A stretch of DNA of 64,000 bases. It comes from JAJECS01 sp965243625 (lineage in GTDB: Bacteria; Chloroflexota; UBA11872). Positions within the stretch are counted from its first letter, which is position 1, and every line of letters begins with the position of its first letter. Positions 51,114-62,473 of this stretch are shown piece after piece. The position numbers and the translations under genes were made by a program. The DNA lies in assembly GCA_965243625.1 (NCBI GenBank), contig CBDEVI010000002.1:2356001-2420000 (forward strand), read 5' to 3'. Below the pieces are notes generated by a model. That model saw only the letters and a list, made by a program, of their open reading frames with translations. It was not told where the DNA came from and ran no database searches.

Positions 51114-51530
51114 GTGTCCGGCAAGGCGTCCGTGCCCTGCGGCTGCGAAGGTTCGCCGGACGAGGCGCTGCGGCGCGGGGCGGCGCTGTTCAATCAGCGC
51201 GCCTTCTATGCCCAGCACGAGGTCCTGGAAGACGCCTGGCGGGCCGAAACGGGAACGGTGCGCGATCTCTACCGCGGGATCTTGCAGGTCGGCGTCGGGT
51301 GCTACCACCTCTCGCGCGGAAACTATCGCGGCGCCTGCAATCTCCTGCGGTACGGCTTGGCGCGTCTGGAGCGGTTCGAACCGGCGTGCCTTGGGGTGGA
51401 CGTGTCGGCGCTGCGGAGGGATGCGGCGCGGGCGCTGGCGGCACTCGAAACGCTGGGTCCGGAGCGCCTGGACAAGTTCGACGATCACTTGCTCCCGCGG
51501 GTGGCCTTCGTTGCGCCGGAGTCTGCCTAG
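51114..51530 (+). CDS. DUF309 family protein
   Basis: 138 residues, GTG start. The helical pattern ALRRGAALFNQRAFYAQHEVLEDAWRAETGTVRDLYRGILQVGVGCYHLSRGNYRGACNLLRYGLARLERF is that of DUF309, found in many phyla, with a conserved FxxHExLExxW core. The function is unknown; metal or hydrolase roles have been suggested from the conserved His/Glu but not shown. It follows the two tRNA genes on the opposite strand. Confidence 0.85.
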   Translation: MSGKASVPCGCEGSPDEALRRGAALFNQRAFYAQHEVLEDAWRAETGTVRDLYRGILQVGVGCYHLSRGNYRGACNLLRYGLARLERFEPACLGVDVSALRRDAARALAALETLGPERLDKFDDHLLPRVAFVAPESA

Positions 51531-51685
51531 GGACCGGACGACTCCGCGGCTTTGCCGTCCGCACCGCGTCGATCCACCACGGCGCGTACGATGGCGGACC
51601 GTGGGCGTCGCGCCGAGATCAGAAGAGGTTCCAGACCGCCGGCGGCGCTGAGTCGGGAGCCACGAACAAAACGCAGGGGGATCAA

Positions 51686-52453
51686 ATGGCGGGGGCACTG
51701 GCCATCACCGGCGCCGGACGCGGCATCGGTCGAGCGATCGCGTTGCGCATGGCCCGCGAGGGCTGGGCCGTCGCGGTGTCCGATATCAACGGCGACAGCG
51801 CCGCCGCCGTGGCGTCGGAGATCGAGCAGACCGGCGTGCGCGCGCGCGGCGACGCGCTGGACGTCACCGACCCGGACGCCGTGTCGGCCTGGATAGACGA
51901 CGTCGACGCCGATCTGGGCGGACTTACCGGCGCGGTGGCGAACGCCGGCATCATCACCATCCGGCCGCTGCTGGAGGTCTCGCCCGAGGAGTGGCGCCGG
52001 GTGATGGCGGTCAATCTGGACGGCGCCTTCTTCCTCGGTCAGGCCGCCGGCCGGGTGATGGCGCCGCGCGGGAAGGGCAGCATCGTCATCATCTCCTCTG
52101 CCTCGTCCCGCCGCCCATCGCTCTGGCTGGGGGCTTACAGCACCAGCAAGACCGCGCTCCACGGGCTCACGCGCAACCTCGCCCTGGAGCTCAGCGAGCA
52201 CCAGGTGCGCGTCAACGCCATCAGCCCCGGCCTCGTGGATACCGACATGTGGGAGAAGATCGACCGCGAGCGAGGCGAGCGCCAGGGTCGGGAAGCCGGC
52301 GAGGTATTCGCCGAGATGATCAAGATGGTCCCCTTGGGCCGCGCGCAGGTGCCCGAGGACGTGGCCACCATCGCCGCATTCCTGCTGTCGGAGGAAACCG
52401 AGTACATCACCGGACAAAACATCAGCTACGACGGCGGCTTCCAGATGCCCTGA
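51686..52453 (+). CDS. Short-chain dehydrogenase/reductase (SDR)
   Basis: 255 residues from ATG 51686 behind AGGGGG. The Rossmann TGxxxGIG motif is TGAGRGIG, then NAG (VANAGI), the catalytic Ser (SIVIISSASS) and the YxxxK motif (YSTSKTAL). The family oxidises or reduces alcohols or ketones with NAD(P). The close match to the FabG/classical type (N-A-G, ELSEHQVRVNAISPGLVDT) gives no clue to substrate. A longer open frame upstream (to 50912) is not coding. Confidence 0.92.
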   Translation: MAGALAITGAGRGIGRAIALRMAREGWAVAVSDINGDSAAAVASEIEQTGVRARGDALDVTDPDAVSAWIDDVDADLGGLTGAVANAGIITIRPLLEVSPEEWRRVMAVNLDGAFFLGQAAGRVMAPRGKGSIVIISSASSRRPSLWLGAYSTSKTALHGLTRNLALELSEHQVRVNAISPGLVDTDMWEKIDRERGERQGREAGEVFAEMIKMVPLGRAQVPEDVATIAAFLLSEETEYITGQNISYDGGFQMP

Positions 52454-52519
52454 GTCCGGCGCGCGCGCGGATCGATGCACGCCGCACCGGGTACCTCCGG
52501 TGCCGAGACAGCGGTCCGA

Positions 52520-52684
52520 CCCCCTCTCACTCGATGAGACCCTTGCGCAACCCCTCCGTCATTCCCGCGAAGGCGGGAATCCACCCTTCAATGAACCTCG
52601 GGTCAGGAGAAATGCGCCCGGTTATCCCCAAGCCCGGCTGGATTCTGCAGAGGTCTCTCGATGGGAGAGGGCCGGGGTGGGGGA
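52520..52684. repeat. Composite palindromic repeat island before rpsA
   Basis: In order: CCCTCTCACTCGATGAGACCC, TTGCGCAACCCC, GTCATTCCCGCGAAGGCGGGAATCCACC, a CCCCAAGCCCGG block, CTCTCGATGGGAGAGGG and CCGGGGTGGGGGA. It has the same order of blocks as 30425-30645, but without the inserted GAGCCTGCCCCGTACTTGAT module. The remaining gap to rpsA (52685-52851) has no gene I can support. Confidence 0.8.
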
Positions 52685-52851
52685 GCAGGTCAGGCGCCTA
52701 GAGAACGCCTCCGACGTGCATGTGATTGGAAAAACCTCCTATTGCATGGCTGCGAACTCCACCAGAAGATTGCCCGGAAACAGAAGGTGCCGTTGCTATA
52801 CTCGGGTCCCAGACGACTTTTCTTCGATTCCGAAGTAATAGAGGTGCGCGC

Positions 52852-54024
52852 TTGACCACAACCGACGACGCGCCGGCCGCTGCCGCCGTCGCCGAGACCA
52901 TGCCGCCGGACGAAGTGCCGGCGCTTGAGTCCATGGAAGCCTTGCTGGAAGAGGCAAGCGCGCAGTTGCCGAGCATTGGCCGCGGCGACGTCCTCGAAGG
53001 CGTCGTCGTCGGCATCGAGCCCGACGAGATCCTGGTCGACATCGGCCTCAAGGCCGAGGGCTTCGTGCCCGAGCGCGAGCAGTGGGACAACCGGCTCGAG
53101 GAGCCCCGCCCGACCTATTCGCTGGGCGAAACGGTGCTCGTCTACGTCGTGCAGCCGGAGGGCGACGGGCGCGCCATGCTCTCCTTCCGGCGCGCCGAGC
53201 AGGAGAAGGTCTGGCGCGCCACCGAGGAGCTCTTCGAAAAGGGCGAAATCATCGACGCAACAATTCTTGAGTACAACAAGGGCGGCGTGCTGGTGGACGT
53301 GGGGCCGCGCGGATTCGTGCCGCTGTCGCAGCTCACCAGCCTGCGGCGCGGCGCCAGCGACGAGACCGAAGACGAGTTGGCCGCGCGGCTGGCGGAGCTT
53401 GTGGGCCGCAAGATCAACGTCAAGATCATCGAGCTTGACCGTCGCCGCAATCGCCTGATCCTCTCCGAGCGCGTCGCCGAGCGCGAGGTCCGCTCGCGCC
53501 GCCGCGAGGTGCTGCTGGACGAGCTGCAGGTCGGACAGGTGCGCAAGGGCGTCGTGAGCAACATTTGCAGCTTCGGCGCCTTCGTCGACCTGGGCGGCGC
53601 GGACGGCCTGGCCCACATCTCCGAGCTTTCGTGGAGCCGGGTGGAAAGCCCCGAGGAGATCCTGAAGCCGGGCCAGGAGATCGAGGTCTACGTGCTGTCG
53701 CTCGACCGCGAGGACAAGAAGATCGCCCTCAGCCTGCGCCGCGCGACCAAGGACCCGTGGCAGTCGCTGGAGACCAAGTACGGCGTCAACGAAATCGTCG
53801 AAGGCGAGGTGACCAAGCTGGCGCCGTTCGGAGCCTTCGTGCGGCTCACCGACGGCATCGAAGGGCTGGCCCACGCCTCCGATCTCGGCGACGCGGCGCT
53901 GGATTCGATGCGCGAGGGCGACTTCGGCAAGTTCCAGATCCTGAGCATCGACGCCGGCCGGCGGCGGATCCGGTTGTCTCCCTTACCCACCGAGGTCGCC
54001 GATAGTGCGACAATGGAGGCGTAG
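52852..54024 (+). CDS. rpsA: Ribosomal protein S1 homologue
   Basis: 390 residues from TTG 52852, with GAGGTG just upstream; the ATG at 52726 would add unrelated residues. Four S1 RNA-binding domains follow an N-terminal acidic segment. Each shows the typical pattern, for example GDVLEGVVVGIEPDEILVDIGLKAEGFVP, GEIIDATILEYNKGGVLVDVGPRGFVP, GQVRKGVVSNICSFGAFVDLGGADGLAHISELSW and GVNEIVEGEVTKLAPFGAFVRLTDGIEGLAH. S1 helps load mRNA on the 30S subunit. It sits 45 bases before clpC on the same strand. Confidence 0.92.
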   Translation: MTTTDDAPAAAAVAETMPPDEVPALESMEALLEEASAQLPSIGRGDVLEGVVVGIEPDEILVDIGLKAEGFVPEREQWDNRLEEPRPTYSLGETVLVYVVQPEGDGRAMLSFRRAEQEKVWRATEELFEKGEIIDATILEYNKGGVLVDVGPRGFVPLSQLTSLRRGASDETEDELAARLAELVGRKINVKIIELDRRRNRLILSERVAEREVRSRRREVLLDELQVGQVRKGVVSNICSFGAFVDLGGADGLAHISELSWSRVESPEEILKPGQEIEVYVLSLDREDKKIALSLRRATKDPWQSLETKYGVNEIVEGEVTKLAPFGAFVRLTDGIEGLAHASDLGDAALDSMREGDFGKFQILSIDAGRRRIRLSPLPTEVADSATMEA

Positions 54025-54069
54025 GCCACCGCCCACGGCTGATTCCGGGGCCGCTGCAGGGGATGTCAG

Positions 54070-56529
<2,460 letters not shown>

Positions 56530-56813
56530 TCGCGCTCCAGCGCCGCGATGCGTGCGCCCAATCGCTTGCGAATCCGGCTGAAACCCCTGCGCCACCGCTC
56601 CGTCATTCCGGCGAAAGCCGGAATCCAGTCCGGTCGAGCTCCAAGGTGCGCCGAATGGTCGGGGTAGAGGCAAGTCTGAGTCCCTCCCGCACCCCCCTCC
56701 AGCGGCGATTGGAGAGCAAGTCCAGTTCCCTCTCCCTGGAAGGGAGAGGGTTAGGGTGAGGGTCATCCGGCACCCGCGAGCGGTGAATCGACCAATACCG
56801 CAAAGGCCCCCTG
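56530..56813. repeat. Intergenic composite repeat block before radA
   Basis: Contains CCGTCATTCCGGCGAAAGCCGG and AATCCAGTCCGG (56601-56634), then CCCTCTCCCTGGAAGGGAGAGGG with GTTAGGGTGAGGGTC (56730-56765). No gene is seen in this stretch. The last 50 bases before radA hold its ribosome binding region. Same set of modules as at 62508-62680. Confidence 0.8.
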
Positions 56814-58148
56814 ATGGCTAAACCCCGCGCCACCTACATCTGCGAGGACTGCGGCGCGCGCCACCAGCAGTGGAGCGGCCAGTGCGGCGCCTGCGGTGCC
56901 TGGAACAGCATCATCGAGCACCGCCCGCCCCGCGCGGCGGCGTCTTCGGCCTCGGTCGCCGCCGTGCCGCTGGGCGCCGTCGAGGACGATGCCGCGGCGC
57001 GGCGCACCACCGGCATGAGCGAGTTCGACCGCGTGCTGGGCGGCGGCCTGGTAGACGGCGCGCTGATTCTGATCGGCGGCGACCCCGGCATCGGCAAGTC
57101 CACTCTCGTGCTGCGCGCCGCCGCCGCGCTGGGGACCGACCGCCGCCCCGTGCTCTACGTCGCGGCGGAGGAGTCGCCTCAGCAGGTCCGCATGCGCGCG
57201 CGGCGCATGGGTCTCGAGTCCAGCGCGATTCACGTCTATCCCGACACCGAGGTCGGCGGCGCGCTGGCCGAGGCCGAGCGGCTGCGCACTGGCCTGGTCG
57301 TCGTCGACTCCATTCAGACCGTGCGCGTCGAGGGACTGGCCGCGGCCCCCGGCAGCGTCAGCCAGGTGCGCGAGGCGACGGTCCAGATCATGCAGTTCGC
57401 CAAGGCGTCCCAAACGCCCGTGATGCTGGTGGGGCACGTCACCAAGGAAGGCACCGTGGCCGGGCCGCGCACCCTGGAGCACATCGTGGACACGGTGCTT
57501 TACCTCGAGGGCGACGACTTCCACGCCCAGCGCCTGCTGCGGTCGGTGAAGAATCGCTTCGGCCCGACGTTCGAGGTGGCCGTCTTCGAGATGCGCGGCG
57601 ACGGCCTGCACGAGGTGCCCAATCCCTCCGCGCTATTCCTGGCCGAGCGCGACGCTCGCGCGCCGGGTTCGGCAGTGGCCGTGCCGCTCGAAGGCACCCG
57701 TCCGCTCGTCGTCGAGATTCAGGCGCTGACGGCGCCGACGGCCTACGCCCTGCCCAAGCGTCTCGCCACGGGATTCGACCTCAACCGGCTGCACATGCTG
57801 CTGGCGGTGCTGGGCCGACGCGCCGGCGTCCAGCTTGGCCAGCACGACGTCTACGTCAACGTCGTCGGCGGCCTGCGGTTGCGGGAGCCGGCGGTCGACC
57901 TTGCGGTGGCGGTGGCCATCGCGTCCAGCGCGCGCGACCAGGCGCCCGGACCCCAAGTGGCGGCAATCGGCGAGCTGGGTCTCTCCGGTGAGCTGCGCTC
58001 GGTACCCTCGGCCGCAGTGCGCGTGCGCGAGGCCGAGCGGCTGGGCTTCACCCGCTGCCTGGTGCCGACCGCCAGCGCTCGCAACGGCGCGACCGAAGGG
58101 CTTGGGGCCGCGAATCTGGCGGAGGCCCTGGCCCTCGCATTGCCATGA
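56814..58148 (+). CDS. radA: DNA repair protein RadA
   Basis: 444 residues. An N-terminal zinc finger (YICEDCGARHQQWSGQCGACGAWN) is followed by the RecA-like ATPase domain with Walker A GGDPGIGKSTLVLRAAA, the RadA-specific KNRFG motif, and the C-terminal Lon-protease-like domain (DVYVNVVGGLRLREPAVDLAVAVAIASS...). It is a hexameric helicase assisting branch migration in recombination. Stop overlaps the ispD start by 4 bases. Confidence 0.95.
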   Translation: MAKPRATYICEDCGARHQQWSGQCGACGAWNSIIEHRPPRAAASSASVAAVPLGAVEDDAAARRTTGMSEFDRVLGGGLVDGALILIGGDPGIGKSTLVLRAAAALGTDRRPVLYVAAEESPQQVRMRARRMGLESSAIHVYPDTEVGGALAEAERLRTGLVVVDSIQTVRVEGLAAAPGSVSQVREATVQIMQFAKASQTPVMLVGHVTKEGTVAGPRTLEHIVDTVLYLEGDDFHAQRLLRSVKNRFGPTFEVAVFEMRGDGLHEVPNPSALFLAERDARAPGSAVAVPLEGTRPLVVEIQALTAPTAYALPKRLATGFDLNRLHMLLAVLGRRAGVQLGQHDVYVNVVGGLRLREPAVDLAVAVAIASSARDQAPGPQVAAIGELGLSGELRSVPSAAVRVREAERLGFTRCLVPTASARNGATEGLGAANLAEALALALP

Positions 58149-58879
58149 CCGCGGGCCTCGTGGACGCCGTGGTGCTCGGCGCCGGCGGCGCGACCCGGAT
58201 GGGCGGCGAGGACAAGCTTCTGACGCCCCTGGGCAACGCGCCGTTGATCGTCTGGAGCCTGCGCGCGTTCGAGCAAGCGCCTGAAATCCGCCATGTGGTG
58301 GTGACCGCCAGCCCGGCCAACCGCGACCGGCTTGCCGACGCCGTTCGCGCGGCGCGCCTGACCAAGGTGGTCCGCGTGATTCTGGGCGGCACGTCCCGCG
58401 CCGGGTCGGTCCTGTGCGGACTTGAAGCGCTCGCCGACGGTGGCGCGGCGTTCGCCGCCATTCACGACGGCGCCCGCCCGTTCGTGACCCCCGACATCAT
58501 CGCGCGCGGCGTCCAGGCGGCGCGCGCGCACGGCGCGGCGGTGGCCGCCGTGCCATCCGTCGACACCGTCAAGCTCGTCACGTCCGCGGGCCGCGTGTCA
58601 CGCACGCTGCCGCGCGACCAAGTGTGGCTGGCCCAGACCCCGCAATTCGGTCGCCTAGACGACTTGCTCCAGGCCCACCGGCGCAATCGGGACCGCCTGG
58701 CCGACTTCACCGACGACGTGGCACTGCTGGAGCACGAGGGCGCGCCGGTGCACGTTTTCGAATCCGACGCGGGCAACGTCAAGATCACCCGGCCCGCCGA
58801 CTTGCAGGCGGCACGTGTCCGGGTCGCGTCGATGCCCGGCTATCCTGACGCCATGACTGAACCCGGCACTCAGCAGTGA
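58145..58879 (+). CDS. ispD: 2-C-methyl-D-erythritol 4-phosphate cytidylyltransferase
   Basis: 244 residues. The nucleotide-binding start VVLGAGGATRMGGEDKLLTPL contains the conserved G-x-G-x-R-M signature and Lys. Later HDGARPFVTPDIIARGV and TDDVALLEHEGAPVHVFESDAGNVKITRPADL are family-typical. It transfers CMP to MEP in the non-mevalonate isoprenoid pathway. ATG overlaps the radA stop. In most relatives ispF follows directly; here a reductase gene sits between them. Confidence 0.93.
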   Translation: MTAGLVDAVVLGAGGATRMGGEDKLLTPLGNAPLIVWSLRAFEQAPEIRHVVVTASPANRDRLADAVRAARLTKVVRVILGGTSRAGSVLCGLEALADGGAAFAAIHDGARPFVTPDIIARGVQAARAHGAAVAAVPSVDTVKLVTSAGRVSRTLPRDQVWLAQTPQFGRLDDLLQAHRRNRDRLADFTDDVALLEHEGAPVHVFESDAGNVKITRPADLQAARVRVASMPGYPDAMTEPGTQQ

Positions 58880-59796
58880 TGGCTGACGCCCAGCAAGCCC
58901 CGGCACCCGCCCCACGCCGTCGGCGCCGCGACATTCGCGAGCGCATGGAAAGCGCGCGGCTGGCGTCCTGGGAGCTCCTCGAAGACCCCGATATCGCCAT
59001 CTTCACCATCGAGCGCCCCGACGGCGAGCCGTTCGCCGAGTTCGAGCCCGGCCAGTACACCCAGCTCGCCTTCTGGGACCAGCCGGCGGACGACCCGCGC
59101 CCGCGCCAGTTCTCCATCGCGTCGACGCCGTCCGACCGCACGTCGCTTGAGTTCTACGTCATCCTAGTGCGCGACGCGGACGAGGACGGCAGCAACCGGC
59201 AAGGCGTCTTCACCGGCGCGCTCTGGCGACACGCGCCGGGCGACGAGGTGCTCTACATGCCGCGCCCCGCCGGACGTTTCGTGCCCTCCCGGACCTCGCA
59301 GCACGACCTGGTGTGCGCCGCCACCGGCACGGGCCTCGCGCCGTTCGTCTCGATGGCTCGCGTGTTCTTGCAAGACTTTCAGCGCGACGGCCGCCTGCCG
59401 CGGCGTCTCACGGTGCTGCACGGCGTGTCCTACGCCAGCCAGCTTGGCTACCGCGCCGAGCTGGAGGAGCTGGCCTCCCACGCGGGGTTCGAGCTGCTCT
59501 ACGTCCCTGTCGTCAGCCGGCCTACCCAAGACCCCGGATACGAGGAGCCCATGGGCCGCGGGCGGCTGAACGACGTGTTGCGCATGATCTGCGGCGCCCC
59601 CGCCATCGGCCGCGTGGAGCCTTGGCTCCCCGCCGAGGTCCACGACGAGGTTCGCCAGCGCCTCTCGGTCGCCGGCAGCGCGGCCTACCTGTGCGGCAAT
59701 CCGGGCATGATCAGCGACGTGAAGGAAGTGCTCGCCGCCGAGGGCTTTCCCACCACCGGCCGCGAGTCGCAGGTCATCACGGAGGACTACTGGTAG
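58879..59796 (+). CDS. FAD/NAD-binding ferredoxin-NADP reductase-like protein
   Basis: 305 residues from ATG 58879 (GTG 58876 just upstream). FAD-binding RQFSIASTPSDRT (RxYS motif) and the NAD(P) site CAATGTGLAPFVSMARVFLQ with YLCGNPGMISDVKEVL match the ferredoxin-NADP reductase family (FPR type). The C-terminal residues ESQVITEDYW end in an aromatic, which stacks on FAD in this group. It overlaps the ispD stop, and ispF follows in an adjoining frame. It may supply reduced ferredoxin/flavodoxin to the later MEP-pathway enzymes, which is an inference from position. Confidence 0.85.
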   Translation: MADAQQAPAPAPRRRRRDIRERMESARLASWELLEDPDIAIFTIERPDGEPFAEFEPGQYTQLAFWDQPADDPRPRQFSIASTPSDRTSLEFYVILVRDADEDGSNRQGVFTGALWRHAPGDEVLYMPRPAGRFVPSRTSQHDLVCAATGTGLAPFVSMARVFLQDFQRDGRLPRRLTVLHGVSYASQLGYRAELEELASHAGFELLYVPVVSRPTQDPGYEEPMGRGRLNDVLRMICGAPAIGRVEPWLPAEVHDEVRQRLSVAGSAAYLCGNPGMISDVKEVLAAEGFPTTGRESQVITEDYW

Positions 59797-59834
59797 GCGG
59801 CGCGGAGGCGTCAGAGCCCCTGCCCGAGCTGCGC

Positions 59835-60308
59835 GTGGGCCACGGCTACGACATCCATCGGCTCGCCAGCGGCCGTCCCTTGATGATCGGCGGGGTGCAG
59901 GTGCCGTCTGAACAGGGGGCCGTGGGTCACTCCGACGCCGACGTGCTGCTGCATGCCATCGTGGACGCGATCCTGGGCGCGCTGAAGGCTGGCGACATCG
60001 GCCGCCACTATCCCGACACCGACCCCGCCTGGCGCGGCGCCGAAAGCTCCCGGTTCGCGCGCGAGACCGCGGCCCGCGCCCGCGACGCCGGCTGGGAACC
60101 GGTGAACGTCGACGCCACGGTCCTGCTGGAACGCCCCAAGCTCGCCGAGCACGTACCCGCCATCGAGCAACGCGTGGCTGAGTGCCTCGACGTCGCCGCC
60201 GACCGCGTCAACGTCAAGGCTGCAACCAACGAGGGCCTGGACGCCGTGGGCGAGGGCCGCGCGATCGCCTGCCACGCCGTGGTCCTGCTCGCGCGGCGCC
60301 ATCGGTAG
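59835..60308 (+). CDS. ispF: 2-C-methyl-D-erythritol 2,4-cyclodiphosphate synthase
   Basis: 157 residues if it starts at GTG 59835; CTG 59829 gives the equivalent LRVGHGYDIHRL. IspF motifs are seen: GHGYDIHRLASGRPL (metal ligands), GAVGHSDADVLLHAIVDAILGALKAGDIGRHYPDTDPAWRG, and the late VNVKAATNEGLDAVGEGRAIACHAVVLL. It cyclises the diphosphate intermediate of the MEP pathway. No ATG exists near the start, so the site of initiation is not certain. 38 bases separate the reductase stop from the GTG. Confidence 0.9.
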   Translation: MGHGYDIHRLASGRPLMIGGVQVPSEQGAVGHSDADVLLHAIVDAILGALKAGDIGRHYPDTDPAWRGAESSRFARETAARARDAGWEPVNVDATVLLERPKLAEHVPAIEQRVAECLDVAADRVNVKAATNEGLDAVGEGRAIACHAVVLLARRHR

Positions 60309-60341
60309 AATTCGCCGCCGCATCTCCCACGGTCAGCCACG

Positions 60342-61745
60342 GTGACGCTCCACATCTCCGACACGCGCACGGGAGAGAAGCGCCCCTTTACGCCGCTCGA
60401 CGAGACGGTGCGCATCTACGTCTGCGGTATGACGCCCAAGGCCCCGCCTCACGCCGGCCACGGCTTCATGTTCGTCCACATGGATGTGGTCCGCCGCTAC
60501 CTGGAGTACCGCGGCTACAAGGTGCGGCACCTGCAGAACTTCACCGATATCGACGACAAGATCATCGACCGCGCGCGGGCCATCGGACAGGACCCGCTGG
60601 AGTACGCCGAGGAGCAGACTCAGGCCTACTTTGACGTGCTCGACCGCCTGCGCGTGCGCCATGCCCACGAGTACCCCACGGTCACCGGCTCGATGTCGGA
60701 GATCGTGGCGGCGGTGCAACATCTCATCGACCGCGGCGTTGCCTATGCCACGTCGCAGGGCGTCTATTTCTCCGTACCGGACTTCCCGGACTACGGCTGC
60801 CTGTCCGGACGCACGGACGAACTGGGCGTGGAGGCCGGCGCGCGCGTGGAGGTAGACCCCGAGAAGCGCGACCCGCGGGACTTCGCGCTGTGGAAGCTCG
60901 CGCCGGACGACGAGATTGGCTGGGACAGTCCCTGGGGTCGCGGGCGCCCCGGCTGGCACATCGAGTGCTCCACCATGATCCAGACTGCGTTCGGCAACCA
61001 GATCGACATTCACGGCGGCGGCGCCGACCTGATCTTTCCGCATCACGAAAACGAGATCGCGCAGTCCGAAGCCGGCAGCGGGGAGTCACCGTTCGTGCGG
61101 CACTGGCTGCACACGGGACTGTTGCAGACCGACGGCGAGAAGATGGCCCACTCCGCCGACAACTACACCACCCTGGCCGACGTGCTGGAGGTCGTGGAGC
61201 CGGACGTGCTGCGGCTCTTCTTCCTGTCCGTGCACTACCGCACGGCGATGGGGTTCTCGATGGAGGCCCTGCAGCCGTCCGCGGCCGCCTACGAGCGGCT
61301 GCGCGGCATCCTGCGCGCCAGCGGCGGCGATCCCGCCGGCGACGGGGAGACGCTGGCCGCCGCCCAGCGCACGGCCCAGTGCGAGTTCGAGGCCGCCATG
61401 GACGACGACTTCAACGCCCCTCGCGCCATCGGCGCGCTGTTCGAGCTTGGACGGTCCATCAACCGCGCCGCACCGAGCGCGACGCCTGCCGCCGTGACCG
61501 AAGCCCAGGCCTGTCTCCGAGACCTCTTGGGCATCCTCGGCATCGAGGTATCGGAAGGCGCGGCCGACGCCGCGGACGCCGCGCCGTACATTGAGCTGCT
61601 AGTCGAAATACGCGGCATGGCGCGGGAGGCGCGGCAATGGGAGCTCGCCGATCGCATCCGCGACCGTCTGGCGGACCTCGACGTCGTCCTGGAAGACGGC
61701 CCCGACGGCACGATCTGGCGGCGCACAACGCCGACCGACCCGTAA
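60342..61745 (+). CDS. cysS: Cysteinyl-tRNA synthetase
   Basis: 467 residues, GTG start. It begins LHISDTRTGEKRPFTPLDETVRIYVCGMTPKAPPHAGHG, giving the zinc Cys in VCGMT and the HIGH-type motif as HAGHG. Further zinc ligands lie in HIECSTM and HGGGADLIFPHHENEIAQSEA. The KMSKS-type loop is KMAHS, with the second lysine replaced. The C-terminal anticodon-binding region is normal. It charges tRNA-Cys. The altered KMSKS loop is unusual and suggests a slightly divergent enzyme. Confidence 0.92.
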   Translation: MTLHISDTRTGEKRPFTPLDETVRIYVCGMTPKAPPHAGHGFMFVHMDVVRRYLEYRGYKVRHLQNFTDIDDKIIDRARAIGQDPLEYAEEQTQAYFDVLDRLRVRHAHEYPTVTGSMSEIVAAVQHLIDRGVAYATSQGVYFSVPDFPDYGCLSGRTDELGVEAGARVEVDPEKRDPRDFALWKLAPDDEIGWDSPWGRGRPGWHIECSTMIQTAFGNQIDIHGGGADLIFPHHENEIAQSEAGSGESPFVRHWLHTGLLQTDGEKMAHSADNYTTLADVLEVVEPDVLRLFFLSVHYRTAMGFSMEALQPSAAAYERLRGILRASGGDPAGDGETLAAAQRTAQCEFEAAMDDDFNAPRAIGALFELGRSINRAAPSATPAAVTEAQACLRDLLGILGIEVSEGAADAADAAPYIELLVEIRGMAREARQWELADRIRDRLADLDVVLEDGPDGTIWRRTTPTDP

Positions 61746-62473
61746 CCGGAGCCATCTGGGGCCGCCACCCCATCCGCGAAGCGCTCGCTGCCGGTTACCA
61801 ACTGACCCGCCTAATGGTTGCTCGCGGCGCCGCCGAGTCCACGGCTCCCCTGCGCGAAATGGCAGGCAATGCCGGCGTGCCGGTGGCTTTCGTAGACACA
61901 GCCGATCTGGACTTGCTGGCCTTCGGCGGCAACCACCAGGGCGTCATCGCCACCATTGACTCAACCCCGAACGCCGGACTCCGCGACCTGCTGCAACCTC
62001 AACCGGGACGCGCCCGCCCGCCGCTGATCCTGGCCGCCGACCAGGTCGAGGACGTGGGCAACTTGGGCTCGCTGGTCCGAACGCTCGAAGCCTGCGGCGG
62101 CGCCGGGGTGATCGTGCCGCAGCGGCGCAGCGCGTCGCTCACCGGCGGACTGGCCCGCGCCTCCGCCGGAGCGAGCCTGCGCTCCACCGTGGTCAACGTG
62201 ACCAACCTCGCGCGGGCGCTCAAATCCCTGCGGTCGGACGGCGTGCGCGTCGTCGGGCTCGACGCCGACGCCGAGACGGCGTTCGACGACCTGGCGTTCG
62301 ACGCGCCATGCTGCATCGTCGTGGGCAACGAGGCGCGTGGAATGCGGCCGAGCGTGCGGGAAGCGTGCGACGCCATCGTGCGCGTGCCGCTGCGCAGCGG
62401 CATCGGCTCGCTCAACGTCGCCGCCGCCGGCGCCATCGTCCTCCACCACATCGCCCGCCAACGAACAGGCTGA
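61715..62473 (+). CDS. rlmB: 23S rRNA 2'-O-methyltransferase (RlmB/SpoU type)
   Basis: About 252 residues. The N-terminal substrate-binding domain (IWGRHPIREALAAGYQLTRLMVARGAAES) leads to a SpoU/TrmH trefoil-knot domain with ILAADQVEDVGNLGSLVRTLEACGGAGVIVPQRRS, VVGNEARGMRPSVREACDAIVRVPLRSGIGSLNVAAAGAIVLHHIARQ. It methylates a ribose in 23S rRNA or a tRNA. No ATG, GTG or TTG opens the frame before this domain; CTG 61715 is the best start, inside the end of cysS. Confidence 0.88.
   Translation: MAAHNADRPVTGAIWGRHPIREALAAGYQLTRLMVARGAAESTAPLREMAGNAGVPVAFVDTADLDLLAFGGNHQGVIATIDSTPNAGLRDLLQPQPGRARPPLILAADQVEDVGNLGSLVRTLEACGGAGVIVPQRRSASLTGGLARASAGASLRSTVVNVTNLARALKSLRSDGVRVVGLDADAETAFDDLAFDAPCCIVVGNEARGMRPSVREACDAIVRVPLRSGIGSLNVAAAGAIVLHHIARQRTG

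Noticed and set aside
50912..51685. Upstream extension of the SDR gene
   Set aside because: The frame passes through a tRNA gene and the DUF309 gene; ATG 51686 has its own ribosome site.
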